A DNA stretch of 59,697 nucleotides, from contig NW_004457291.1 of the NCBI RefSeq assembly GCF_000313135.1, forward strand, positions 68,183-127,879. The letters are read 5' to 3'. Shown in pieces: positions 1 through 10,270 of this stretch (its first letter is position 1; every line of letters starts with the position of its first letter). Origin of the DNA: Acanthamoeba castellanii str. Neff. Its lineage: Eukaryota > Discosea > Longamoebia > Acanthamoebidae. The notes below the pieces were generated by a model. The model was not told the DNA's origin and did not search any database. It saw only the letters and a program-made list of their open reading frames with translations. The translations under genes were made by a program, and so were the position numbers.

Positions 1-2
1 GT

Positions 3-99
<97 letters not shown>

Positions 100-141
100 G
101 ATGCTGATAATAATGGCGCTCACTACGATCGTGTTGCACAG
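1..141. repeat. (CA)n microsatellite in an intron
   Basis: Bases 5-97 are an almost pure CA dinucleotide run. A short tail follows and ends in a CAG acceptor at 139-141, after which 5'-nucleotidase coding sequence begins. The run is therefore read as the 3' part of an intron cut by the window edge. The run length is what the sequence shows; the intron assignment rests on the reading frame resuming at 142. Confidence 0.85.
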
Positions 142-1544
<1,403 letters not shown>

Positions 1545-1862
1545 ACAAACAATGGAAGGGGAAACTGGCAATGCCCTACGCGTGCGTGCATGTGTGCGGT
1601 GTGCGTGTGCGGTGCGCAGCAGAAAAAAAAGATTTCCTTTCTTTTTTCTCAAGTTTTACGCTTTTCGTTCGCCTGTTCTTGGTGCTCGCCGATACGAATT
1701 AGACTTCATCGATTGTTGAGTGATTGAACACGCGATTATACACAATGGCCGTACGTACAGCTTAGTCTTGATGGATTTGCGGGATTGTGCAGGAGATCGC
1801 CTGGCGTTTAAACGATTTCTTTCGCATTTCTGGCATTTCTCGATTAGGCTAATTACGATGAC
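1545..1862. other. Intergenic region between 5'-nucleotidase and RagC genes
   Basis: This 318-bp stretch separates two same-strand genes. It holds GT-rich and A/T-rich short runs (around 1585-1650) and no convincing coding frame. I read it as the 3' UTR of the left gene plus the promoter and 5' UTR of the RagC gene. I see no clear TATA or polyadenylation signal. Confidence 0.5.
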
Positions 1863-3530
1863 ATGTACGGGAGCTCGTTCACCAACGATCTTGGGTACGT
1901 TCACATGCCCTCTTTCAATCAACTGCCACCCCCGCATTCTGAATGTTGGCCTCGCATCCGTGCATTTTTACGCTGTCGATCCTCAATTCAATTCAGAATG
2001 GCTTATCATTTCCACTATCGAAATGATTTTCTTCACATCTCTTCCCCCCCCCGCTCCCAGCATTCGTTGTTCCAGCATGTGCCTGGCACGTCATCGTCCA
2101 GCCCTCCTCACCCATGCATTCCCCAATTATCGTTTTTTCCATCCGTGCAGCTACGGCTCCGAGGTCGCGCAGAGCGTCGCCGCGCACAGCGAAAACAAGG
2201 CCGGACAGCCTCGCATTCTCCTGATGGGTCTCCGTCGGTACGTGCGCCCGCGCAGCCTTCGTCCCGGGAACGCCGTCTGCAGCCAACTCAACTTGTGTCA
2301 TGCGTGTGTCGTGCGTGTGTCGTGCGTGTGTCGTGCGTGTTGTGTGCGCAGGAGCGGTAAGTCGAGTATCCAGAAGGTGGTGTTCCACAAGATGTCTCCC
2401 AACGAGACCCTCTTCCTCGAGACCACCAACAAGATCGTCAAAAACGGTTCGTTCTTTCCTCTTTCTTTCGTGTGAGTCGTGCGGCGTGTGTCGTGTGTCG
2501 TGTGTCGTGTGTCGTGTGTCGTGTGTCGTGTGTCGTGTGTCGTGTGTCGTGTGTGCTTACATGTGTTCGTGTGTGCGCAGACATTTCGAACAGCTCGTTC
2601 GTGCAGTTCCAGATCTGGGACTTCCCGGGCCAGCTGGACTTCTTCGACCCGGCCTTCGACTCGGAGGCCATCTTCGGCGGCTGCGGTGCCCTCATCTTCG
2701 TCATCGACGCCCAGGACGAGTACGACGAGGCCCTCCGCAAGCTCCACATGACCGTCACCAAGGCCATCAAGGTCAACCCGCGCATCTCGTTCGAGGTCTT
2801 CATTCACAAGGTCGACGGTCTCTCCGACGATCACAAGATCGGTAAGTGCGCACTCACGCACACGCACCACCGCACACGCACCACCGCACACGCGCGTGAT
2901 GATGACTTACGACACGACACGACAGAGGCACAGAGGGACATTCAGCAGCAGGCGCTGGACGACCTGGCGGACGCGAAGCTGGACGTGCACCTGAGCTTCT
3001 ACCTGACCAGCATCTACGACCACTCCATCTTCGAGGCCTTCTCCAAGGTCATCCAGAAGCTCATCCCCCAGCTCCCCATCCTCGAAAACCTCCTCGACAT
3101 CCTCAACACCGTACGTACCCTCCCTCCATCGCGCGTGTGCGATCAGCGTGTGCGGTGTGTGCGGTCGCGTGTGTGCGGTCGCGCCTGTTCGGTGTGAACT
3201 CACACACACTCACTCTCTCTCACTTGACACAGAACTGCCGATTGGAGAAGTCGTTCCTGATCGACGTGGTGAGCAAGATCTACGTGGCGACGGACAGCTC
3301 GCCGGTGGACATGCAGACGTACGAGCTGTGCTCGGACATGATCGACGTCGTGATCGACGTCTCGTGCATCTACGGCATGAAGGAGGACTCGGACGGCCTG
3401 GCCTACGACGACAAGTCCCAGTCCCTCATCAAGCTCAGCAACGGCATGGTCCTCTACCTCCGCGAAGTCAACAAGTGCGTGCCACTCCCCTTCCCCCACA
3501 AAGTTCACTCTTCACACCACGAGTCTGACA

Positions 3531-3562
<32 letters not shown>

Positions 3563-3786
3563 CACACACACTCGACACGATGATCAGGTATCTTGCCCTT
3601 GTGTGCCTCCTGCGGAAGGAGAACTTCGATAAGCATGGTATGTCATTGCACGACAAGACTTGAGAGAGATTATGATGGTGAGCTTAGCGTTTATTGGTGT
3701 GCGCTGCAGGTCTGCTCAACTACAACTTCCAGTGCCTCAAGCAGTCAATAACAGAGGTCTTCCAGGCCAGCAACACTGCCAAGTAA
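1863..3786 (+). CDS. RRAGC: Rag-family small GTPase, RagC/RagD (Gtr2) type
   Basis: A nutrient-sensing GTPase that, as a RagA/B-RagC/D heterodimer, recruits TORC1 to lysosomal membranes in known systems. Eight exons (1863-1894, 2151-2237, 2352-2446, 2581-2841, 2926-3110, 3233-3474, 3588-3637, 3710-3786) give 342 residues. Visible G motifs are the P-loop GLRRSGKSS split by intron 2, WDFPGQ (G3) and HKVD (G4). The C-terminal roadblock-like dimerisation domain follows, including [18 protein letters not shown] and [20 protein letters not shown]. The IEAQRDI stretch after HKVD is characteristic of the C/D subclass rather than A/B. The ATG at 1863 was chosen because [11 protein letters not shown] joins in frame to YGSEVAQ. 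The human orthologue has longer terminal extensions; this one is compact. The C/D assignment is confident, but RagC and RagD cannot be told apart. Confidence 0.92.
2472..2566. repeat. Short tandem repeat (TGTGTCG) in RagC intron 3
   Basis: About ten head-to-tail copies of the heptamer TGTGTCG lie inside the intron 2447-2580. A shorter run of related GTGTCGTGC units sits in the preceding intron (about 2295-2345). The array makes long spurious CRVSCVV-type frames. Confidence 0.85.
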
Positions 3787-3821
3787 TCACACCAACTTCA
3801 GCCACCAACCTCTGCCTCCTC

Positions 3822-3827
3822 AATAAA
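3822..3827 (+). terminator. Polyadenylation signal of the RagC gene
   Basis: A canonical AATAAA lies 36 bases after the TAA stop at 3784-3786, a usual distance for a cleavage and polyadenylation signal. Confidence 0.6.
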
Positions 3828-5056
3828 TGCAATTACAATTGTCTTCATCATCTTCATCTTCAGAAAAAAAGCTCATTGGTTGAGTGTAGTCCTTTTAAGG
3901 CTGAACATGGTGCAATGGTCATTATTCTTTACAACCTACACACAACAACATGAGTGACAACCTTACCCAGTCCACAAGTGGCATTCTGTCCATGGTAATG
4001 ACCTGCCATGATGCAGCCAAGCAAGTGGATGGTCAAGCAACTGGAGTGGAAGAAGTGGAAGGAGAGACCTCAAGAAGAAGAACTGTGGTGATCTTCCAAA
4101 TATGTGCATGGTATGTTGATAGTGCAGTTGGTTTAATGAAAGTAATGTGATAATGATTTAATGGATTCATGTGTCTTCAAATTACTTTGCAAGTGTGGCA
4201 GAGGTGGAGAAGAACAAGACAAAACTGGGTGAATTGGTATGCACCATCCCATTGTGTATGTGTATGTGATGAACTCTTATTAGCATTATTAGATACAATT
4301 TCATTGTGTATGTGTACATCCATCATGGAGATGTCACAAGACTTGATGCACCAGAGGTAAGTGTTGGATTTTGAATGAAATGTAGTCCTTAATAAATCTC
4401 ACCAATCCTGTACTTCCTTCAGGTTGATGTGACAGCCCAAACAAGACCTGCCAGCAAGTACCCTGTCAACTGCTGTGGCCACTGATGAGGAGCTGTTGAA
4501 GCTCCTGAAGGTGGTATGCTTTTCATGCTGTTTGTGAAGCTGATTTTGCTACACAACTTGTGTGACAGAAGTTTGCTAATTCATCTCCTCCTAGCCCACA
4601 GAAGAGGAGCTCTCCATGCCTCCTGAGGAGGCCCTGCTCAAGCATTATCCTGTCCTCTGTGCAGATCATGTGAAGATGAACACTGTGACAATTTACATTG
4701 ACTGAATGATGAAGAGTGGCACTCACCATCATTCAGTCACAGAGTCACAAGACCACTCACCAGTTGGTGACCACAGAGTTCTCTCTACATTGATGAACAA
4801 GATGGGCATTCTGACAGTGGAGTGTCTGCTTGTTCAAGAGCTGCCTCCCTCTCAGTGCATCCTCAAAGATGCCATGCCTGAATACTGCATCATCAACAGC
4901 AATCATTGTTTTCAGACTGCAAGGCGCCTTTTCTCAGGGAAGTCTTTCAAGTGGTGTTGTGACATTGTTGATGTACATTTTGCTTTTTCTAAGGTACTTT
5001 TTTGATGTCCCTGCAGACAGGTCATTGCAGCGTCTCAGATTCACCTCCTCATGGAT
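3828..5056. other. Lower-GC island with exon-like fragments, no intact gene
   Basis: Base composition drops clearly below the flanking genes and TG/CA-rich words dominate. On the plus strand there are short splice-bounded stretches: about 4188-4236 (reads VAEVEKNKTKLGEL before GTATGC), about 4313-4357 (YIHHGDVTRLDAPE before GTAAGT), 4424-4510 (ending DEELLKLLK only after a frame slip) and about 4596-4704 (PTEEELSMPPEEALLK, then a stop). The P-P-E-E-x-L-L-K pattern is faintly like the linker before fimbrin/plastin CH domains, but this is weak. I cannot assemble an open gene. I read it as a decayed gene or insertion. Confidence 0.4.
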
Positions 5057-5600
5057 TCATGTAATCAGCAATGACAACAAAACGCCAGCAGGATCATATT
5101 CCAGCTCCCACTCAGGACCATGCATTATGCTGTACAGGCACTCATCATTCTTGCAATCAATGAGCACCAACTGCATGTGGTGGGGCGCAAACATGAAGGC
5201 ACTAAAGTGTGAATGCCTGGCCACCAGCATCTCCACAGGGTTTGGGTGGGGGTTGCATGTGGATGACATGACTGTGAAGCAGTCATCAGCAGGCAGTCCA
5301 TCAATGAAGGCCTGGACGCTGCCTTCCTTGCTGCTGTAGCTGTTGAGCTCTTCCTGCCATTTGTAGATGTTGGGTGGTGCTTGGCAGAGGTGTGTCACTG
5401 TACCTCTGGCATCCTTCTGTGGGGTGTTGAACAGTGTGTTGATGAGGGAAGTGTAAATGCGTAGAGTGTAGGTGATGTCTCACTTTCCATTGGCGCCTGT
5501 GACCTGCTTGGCCTTGGTCTCAGCAGTGATGAGGGGGCGCTTCTTCTTGGATTGCAATTCCGTGCTGGCATTGCTGTTGGACTTCCAGCATCACGAGAGT
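5057..5600 (-). pseudogene. Decayed reverse-strand coding remnant, function unknown
   Basis: The minus strand is open from 5398 to 5057 (113 residues from a Met). The same frame is protein-like further upstream to about 5590, interrupted by a TGA at 5480-5482 between ...KQVTGANGK and DITYTLRIYTSLINTLF. Composition is that of a folded protein (Trp, Cys, His and hydrophobics mixed, e.g. HLCQAPPNIYKWQEELNSYS and HSHFSAFMFAPHHMQLVLID). I recognise no family and see no promoter or clean splice pattern rescuing the TGA. A missed intron is possible. Called a remnant because of the stop and the surrounding unusual composition. Confidence 0.35.
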
Positions 5601-5909
5601 GTGATTGAACAGATGATTGGTCTGGACCTCATGGAGGTGGACGCAATGTTGTACTCCACAGCGTTGGCGAGGGCGCACGATTTAGGGTACCCCATCTACG
5701 ACACCGCCATCACGGCACTCAAACACCGCAGAAGCATGTGGTTCTACGAGTCAGGTGGGAAGATAAAGAGTTGGCTTTATAGCCAGCGTTGCCGTCAAGT
5801 GCATTCGTTGTTGTGGCTAACGGCGCGCGTTGTACGGAAGCACGCTCTGGCATCGTACGAGGCGCTGCCCGTGCCGGTGGAGTTGATCGCCATAATAAAG
5901 TCTGTGTAA
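5472..5909 (+). other. Weak plus-strand open frame, 145 codons, unrecognised
   Basis: An open frame overlaps the start of the reverse-strand remnant. Its middle (about 5600-5755: GLDLMEVDAMLYSTALARAH and onward to MWFYESG) is protein-like. The start and the end after a possible GTGGGA splice donor near 5756 are not. It may be one exon of a lost or misassembled gene. I recognise no domain. Confidence 0.2.
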
Positions 5910-5918
5910 CCGAGTATC

Positions 5919-6419
5919 CTAGACATAGCGCACAAGCCTCTGCGGTCCACCGTAGGCGGATTCCACCCCCCGTGGTGGGACGCGCTTTACCTTGCCGTGT
6001 GCGCACCAGAAGCCCATGACGTTTTTCCACGGCAGACCCGCGCCGGCATCGATGTTGGTCGTAGTTTGTCGCACGATGACCGCGATGCCGGGGATCATGG
6101 CCGCCAGGGAAAGATGATGGAGTAGGTCGCGGCGGTCTGGGGATGTCACGCGATCGTCCGTCATGTCAAAGTTGCCCGACGTCATTGCACTCGCGTATTG
6201 CACGACCTTGTGCACCCGATCTCCTCGAGCGTCGCCATCAACGCATCCGCGTGGGGCAAAATCGCGAGGCGGTGGCGTTTGCGTGGTGTGCTCATGGAGA
6301 AACTCGATTAATGTAATAAAGTCCGAATAGACAGGAAACAATCCCTCCCTGGGTTGCGCATGTGGATTCCGGCACATATGCGATGGAAATTGCGCCCATA
6401 ACAAGATCGAAGCAATCAA
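5919..6419 (-). CDS. Hypothetical protein, up to 166 residues, unrecognised
   Basis: A minus-strand frame beginning at an ATG (6417-6419) runs through plausible soluble-protein sequence (YSDFITLIEFLHEH; GLPWKNVMGFWCAHGK). A GTAAAG donor-like site follows CAHGK, near 5992, so the last ~25 codons may be intron. GC is higher than in the island to the left. No family is recognised. It lies head-to-head with another weak frame at 6453 (33-bp gap), so at least one of the two is probably spurious. Confidence 0.25.
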   Translation of the reverse strand: MIASILLWAQFPSHMCRNPHAQPREGLFPVYSDFITLIEFLHEHTTQTPPPRDFAPRGCVDGDARGDRVHKVVQYASAMTSGNFDMTDDRVTSPDRRDLLHHLSLAAMIPGIAVIVRQTTTNIDAGAGLPWKNVMGFWCAHGKVKRVPPRGVESAYGGPQRLVRYV

Positions 6420-6452
6420 TCATAACGACAACCGCCGCGCGTCCCTGATGCT

Positions 6453-6713
6453 ATGAAACAGCAATTCTTCGACCATTTCGTGTCCGCCCGTCGTGGTGCC
6501 GATTTCCCGCCCGAGTGGGACCCGGCAACATGCAAGGAGTACGACCTGTGGTATCGCAAGATGAAGGCGTCAGCGAAGCACGTTCGGCGCGGGAAGATGC
6601 CCTTTGTGCGGCCTTTCATCCGTTTGCCCATCGAGAGAAAATCTGCGTCGAGGAGGACGACGCCATACCCCAAGTGTATTCACTGGTCACTAACGTCCAG
6701 AAGATACAAGTGA
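6453..6713 (+). CDS. Hypothetical basic protein, 86 residues, unrecognised
   Basis: An open frame with many Arg/Lys residues, starting MKQQFFDHFVSARRGADFPP. It has some regularity (EYDLWYRKMKASAKHVRR) but no motif I can name, no signal peptide and no TM segment. It ends 35 bp before the stop of the convergent quinone-reductase gene. It could be an exon of a larger disrupted gene spanning the anomalous region. Confidence 0.22.
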   Translation: MKQQFFDHFVSARRGADFPPEWDPATCKEYDLWYRKMKASAKHVRRGKMPFVRPFIRLPIERKSASRRTTPYPKCIHWSLTSRRYK

Positions 6714-6748
6714 CTAGGAAGACATATCTCCGTTGTCTGTTGTCATCA

Positions 6749-8080
6749 TCACGGCAAGAGGACAATCTTGCCGGCATGCGCACCATGAAGGATCTCGTCG
6801 TGTGCTTTTGGTGCATCCACCAGGGCGAACTCCTTGGCGACGATGGGTCTCAGAGAACCGTTGGTCAAACCCGCTCCGATAAAGGCGCGCTGCTCAGCTA
6901 CTTCATCTGGCGTCGAACGGTGCAAAGCAAAGCCGATAACGGTAGCGTCCTTCATCATAAGAAGCCTGTTGTCCAAGGAGGGTTCCAATTAGTCAATCAA
7001 TAGTAGAGATGCCATGGGGATGGGGTACATACCCTGGTGCCAACTTATCGACCTCTCCACGGCTGCCCACCACCACCACTGTACCTCCTACTTGGATGAC
7101 ATCGAGATCCTTCACCAAATTGACATCGGCCAGCACCTCGATGACGATGTCGACGCCAGCACCGTCCTTGGTGACCAGCTTAACGCGTCCAATGTAGTCG
7201 CTGTCTCTGTGGTTGAACACCTGATGGGCGCCTTGTTGGGTCACCAGGTCCCTGCCTTCCTTCGTGCTAGCCGTGCCGATGACCTGAAGGCCGAGGGCCA
7301 CAGCGATTTGCACTGCTGCAATGCCCACACCGCCACTTGCTCCATGCACGAGAACCGTCTGCCCTGGTCTGGCCTTGGCCTTTTGTACCAGCGCTCTGGA
7401 AACAAGCATTGTGTCGTGAGCATCGATGCGAGGTATGGATGGGAGTATACGGCCTTACCTGTAGGCGGTCGAGTAGGCAGCGAAGACGCCTGCGCCTTGG
7501 CTGAAGGTCACGTTATCGGGCAAAGGATGGACTTGGTTCTGAGAGAGAGTTTGTTTTCACGAGTGGTAAGCATCTAAACTTGTGCAGGATAGGCCTGGCC
7601 AGAAGAGTACCTCTTGTGCAAGAGCATGCGAGGCATAAGTGCCTGTTAGTGCGCCGGCCAGATAGACCCTATCACCTTTCTAGTATGAATAACATCACAA
7701 TATTGATGTAAGCGGCGATCAACAGTTGTCTCACCAATCCAATTCACGTCAATGGAGAGTTAGGCACCTTGAAGCGTGTGGAGGAGGGAGCGTCTACGAC
7801 CACTCCGGCACCATCAAAACCGGGTGTGTGGGGTAGATTGACGGGAAAGTCCTTGGAACCGGCACGAATGTCAGCGTCCAAAGGGTTCACGCCGACGGCT
7901 TTGATTTCAACAAGCACCTGCGTATGAACAAAGTAGTCACTTAGCAGAATGAACATCTCACACTCTCAACACAAGAGAGGGAGAACATACTTGGCCGGGG
8001 GCGGGAGTGGGGACGGCCAAATCGTGCTTGAGTTCCAGCACCGACGGGTCGCCAAACTTGGAGATCACTATAGCGTGCAT
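6749..8080 (-). CDS. CRYZ: Zeta-crystallin-type NADPH:quinone oxidoreductase (MDR family)
   Basis: A zinc-independent medium-chain reductase expected to transfer electrons from NADPH to quinones or related enones in the cytosol. Six exons on the minus strand (8080-7991, 7917-7768, 7679-7611, 7538-7459, 7395-7033, 6965-6749) give 322 residues, close to the usual ~329. The start MHAIVISKFGDPSVLELKHD matches the family N-terminus. The GroES-like part contains EIKAVGVNPLDADIRAGS and KKGDRVYLAG. The Rossmann NADPH site reads VLVHGASGGVGIAAVQIA, followed by HQVFNHRDSDYI and ADVNLVKDLDVIQVGGTVVV. No catalytic-zinc cysteine cluster is seen. The 368-bp gap to the divergent gene at 8449 may be a shared promoter. 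Confidence 0.9.
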
Positions 8081-8448
8081 GTTGTTCTTGTCTTTGTTAG
8101 CTTACGGCCAGGGTTTGTTGTGGTTGTGTGTGTCTTTTTTCTTCTTCTTTTAAATTGCGCAGGCCGGCGGTGAGAGGCTATCGGCGATTGGCACCGGGCC
8201 GCAACAATGGGCTGTGATTTCTTTCCGTTGAGGCGAACTCAATTGCGCCCGTCGCAACCTAACCCTGCCGTTGCCCTTCTGTTGCGCAGATAACATTTCA
8301 TAGAAGCGCCCCTATTGGTTATTCGGCCCGTCGTGATCGCCGATACTTTAATACATGTCGGCGCACGGCAGGAATAAAAAGAACAAACAGGCACACAGAA
8401 GCATAACAACGCCCGCAAGAAGAAGAAGAAGTAGCAACAATTTACAGC
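8081..8448. promoter_or_regulatory. Divergent intergenic/promoter region
   Basis: This 368-bp gap lies between two genes transcribed away from each other, so it must hold both 5' UTRs and probably both promoters. It contains a pyrimidine run near 8130-8155 and a CCTATTGGTTATT segment near 8310 (inverted CCAAT core). I see no strong TATA box. Confidence 0.5.
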
Positions 8449-9845
8449 ATGTCGTTCCCAAGAATTCTGGTAACTGGCATAACGGGCTACATGTACAGGC
8501 TACTCTCCTTCTCTCCTCCTTTGTTCCTTCTTCTTCTTCCTGCATAGATGTCTAATCATGCTTTCTTGATTCTTCCATAGTGGAGGCTCAATCTTGACGA
8601 CACTCCAAAACAGCACTGACGTGGACATCAAGAACACCCAATTGTTCGGTCTTGTGCGCAGCGAGGCACAGGCAAACGCCCTTAAGAGCAAAGGTACACA
8701 GGCTGTGCTCTTTCCTGGACTGCACGACAGAGACTCTCTCCGGAAGATCGCTAGCGAGTATGACGGTATACTCCACCTACCATGTCCAACCCCATCATGA
8801 CGTTTGTCGAGTGACCCCCCCCCCGTTCATGGATACACACAGTTATCATCGATTCAGCGGCTTCTTTGGATCCGGAGGCCGCAAGAGCGCTGGTTCTTGG
8901 CTTAGCTGATCGCAAGAACGGCACCGGCAAACAGACCTACTTCATTCACGTACGTCCATGCCTCCATCATCATCAACCTCATCACCATCGTCGTCATCGT
9001 CATCATCATGGTGTTGGCTTACCACGGGGCAATTGCAGACTTCCGGCACGTCCAACCTGAGCGATCGTCCCATCTCTGGTCAGTACCTCGAACCAGTGCC
9101 AAGATTCTTTTCGGACAAGGATGACATCTACAGCTACGAGAAGGAGAGAGAAGCGAAGGAGGAGTACGACCAACGAACGACAGACATGGCCATCATTGAT
9201 ACGGCGAACGAGGTCGGCGTAAAGACATACATCATCGTCGCACCCACCATCTTCGGCACCGGCACTGGTCACTTCAACAAGTTTTCGATTCAAATCCCCG
9301 TCATCACCCGCCAGGCGATCAAGTCCGGCCAGGCGGAGGTCATCGGCGAGGGAAAGGGCGAGTGGGACCACGTCCATATCGCGGACTTGGTCCTCCTCTA
9401 CGAGTTGATCTTGGCGAAGGTCTTGAAAGGTGAGGACCTGCCTTGCCTCCAGCGAGGAATCTACTTTGCCGAGACAGGCCGGCACACTTGGTTCGAACTC
9501 TCCCAAGGCGTTGCAGCTGCAGGACTCCACCTGGGCGCTTTGAAGACCGACAAGGTGAAGAGCGTCACTCTGGAGGAAGCTGCACGCTGGTTCGGAGGTA
9601 GTGCTTCCTTTGCTGAACTTGCATTCGCTTCCAAGTACGTAACATGTTATCCTTTTCGATCTCAGCGTGCTGTTGGCCTCATCACTCATTAACTAACTTT
9701 CGCTCTGTCTGACTCTCGGATCAGTTCTCGGACGAGGGGTGATCTAAGCAGAGAGATTGGTTGGAAGCCCTCCAAGACCGAGGAAGATTGGCGATCGACC
9801 TTCCGTGCCGATTTCAGTGCGCTCCTCAAAGAACAGCAAGCGTAA
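8449..9845 (+). CDS. NAD(P)-binding SDR/epimerase-fold protein
   Basis: An extended short-chain dehydrogenase or atypical NmrA/epimerase-like protein. Five exons (8449-8492, 8581-8765, 8843-8949, 9039-9634, 9725-9845) give 350 residues. The start MSFPRILVTGITGYIGGSIL carries the TGxxGxxG dinucleotide-binding motif, with the first intron splitting GYI. Later landmarks are VIDSAASLDPEAAR, FIHTSGTSNL (the usual Ser/Thr strand) and a YDQRTTDMAI helix lacking an obvious YxxxK catalytic pair. Also visible are APTIFGTGTGHFN and HVHIADLVLLYELIL, a typical late epimerase-type element. Substrate unknown; similar proteins in fungi are annotated only as NAD(P)-binding. A GTAAGC overlapping the stop could be a donor, so a slightly longer C-terminus is possible. 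Confidence 0.85.
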
Positions 9846-10270
9846 GCATGTCTCTCTATGTGCTGTGCCGCGTTTCTCGTGCGCGAAGACCCATAATAAT
9901 GACCCTTTCCCTTCGCCTTGGGTGTGCACACACGCAAACACCAATACGCCTGAGAAGATAACATGCTCGTCTTGAACGGAGCAGACGGCGGTCGCGATGC
10001 CGAGTCCATGGCGGCCATCGCGAGGCCAGAGTTGGAACGGCATGCGCGCCATCATTTAGCGTCGCGCTCATAGTGCGAACCGATAGTGGCATGCCGAATG
10101 GTCCTTTTTATTGGTCTTCATCAACGTCCAGCTTGCGCCGTTTGTTGCTGTTGCTGACGAAGAAAGGACCTCCCTGGGATAAATCAAAAGATAGAGAGTA
10201 CATCAATGGGTGGGGGGGGGGTTGTAGAGAACAGAAGAGGAGGAAGAAGGAATGGCCCTCCTCAGGCAGA
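9846..10270. other. Convergent 3' intergenic region
   Basis: This 425-bp gap separates the 3' ends of the SDR gene (+) and the giant gene (-). A TTTATT at 10107-10112 reads AATAAA on the minus strand, 159 bases past the giant gene's stop, and is its best polyadenylation candidate. A G run occurs at 10209-10219. I see nothing that looks coding. Confidence 0.5.

Noticed and set aside
2472..2566. Repeat array considered as CRISPR
   Set aside because: It consists of contiguous 7-bp units with no spacers, inside an intron of a eukaryotic gene.
4424..4510. DEELLKLLK read as a histone H2A fragment
   Set aside because: Only the DEELxKLL word matches; the flanking H2A residues are absent and the following exon-like piece does not fit histone.
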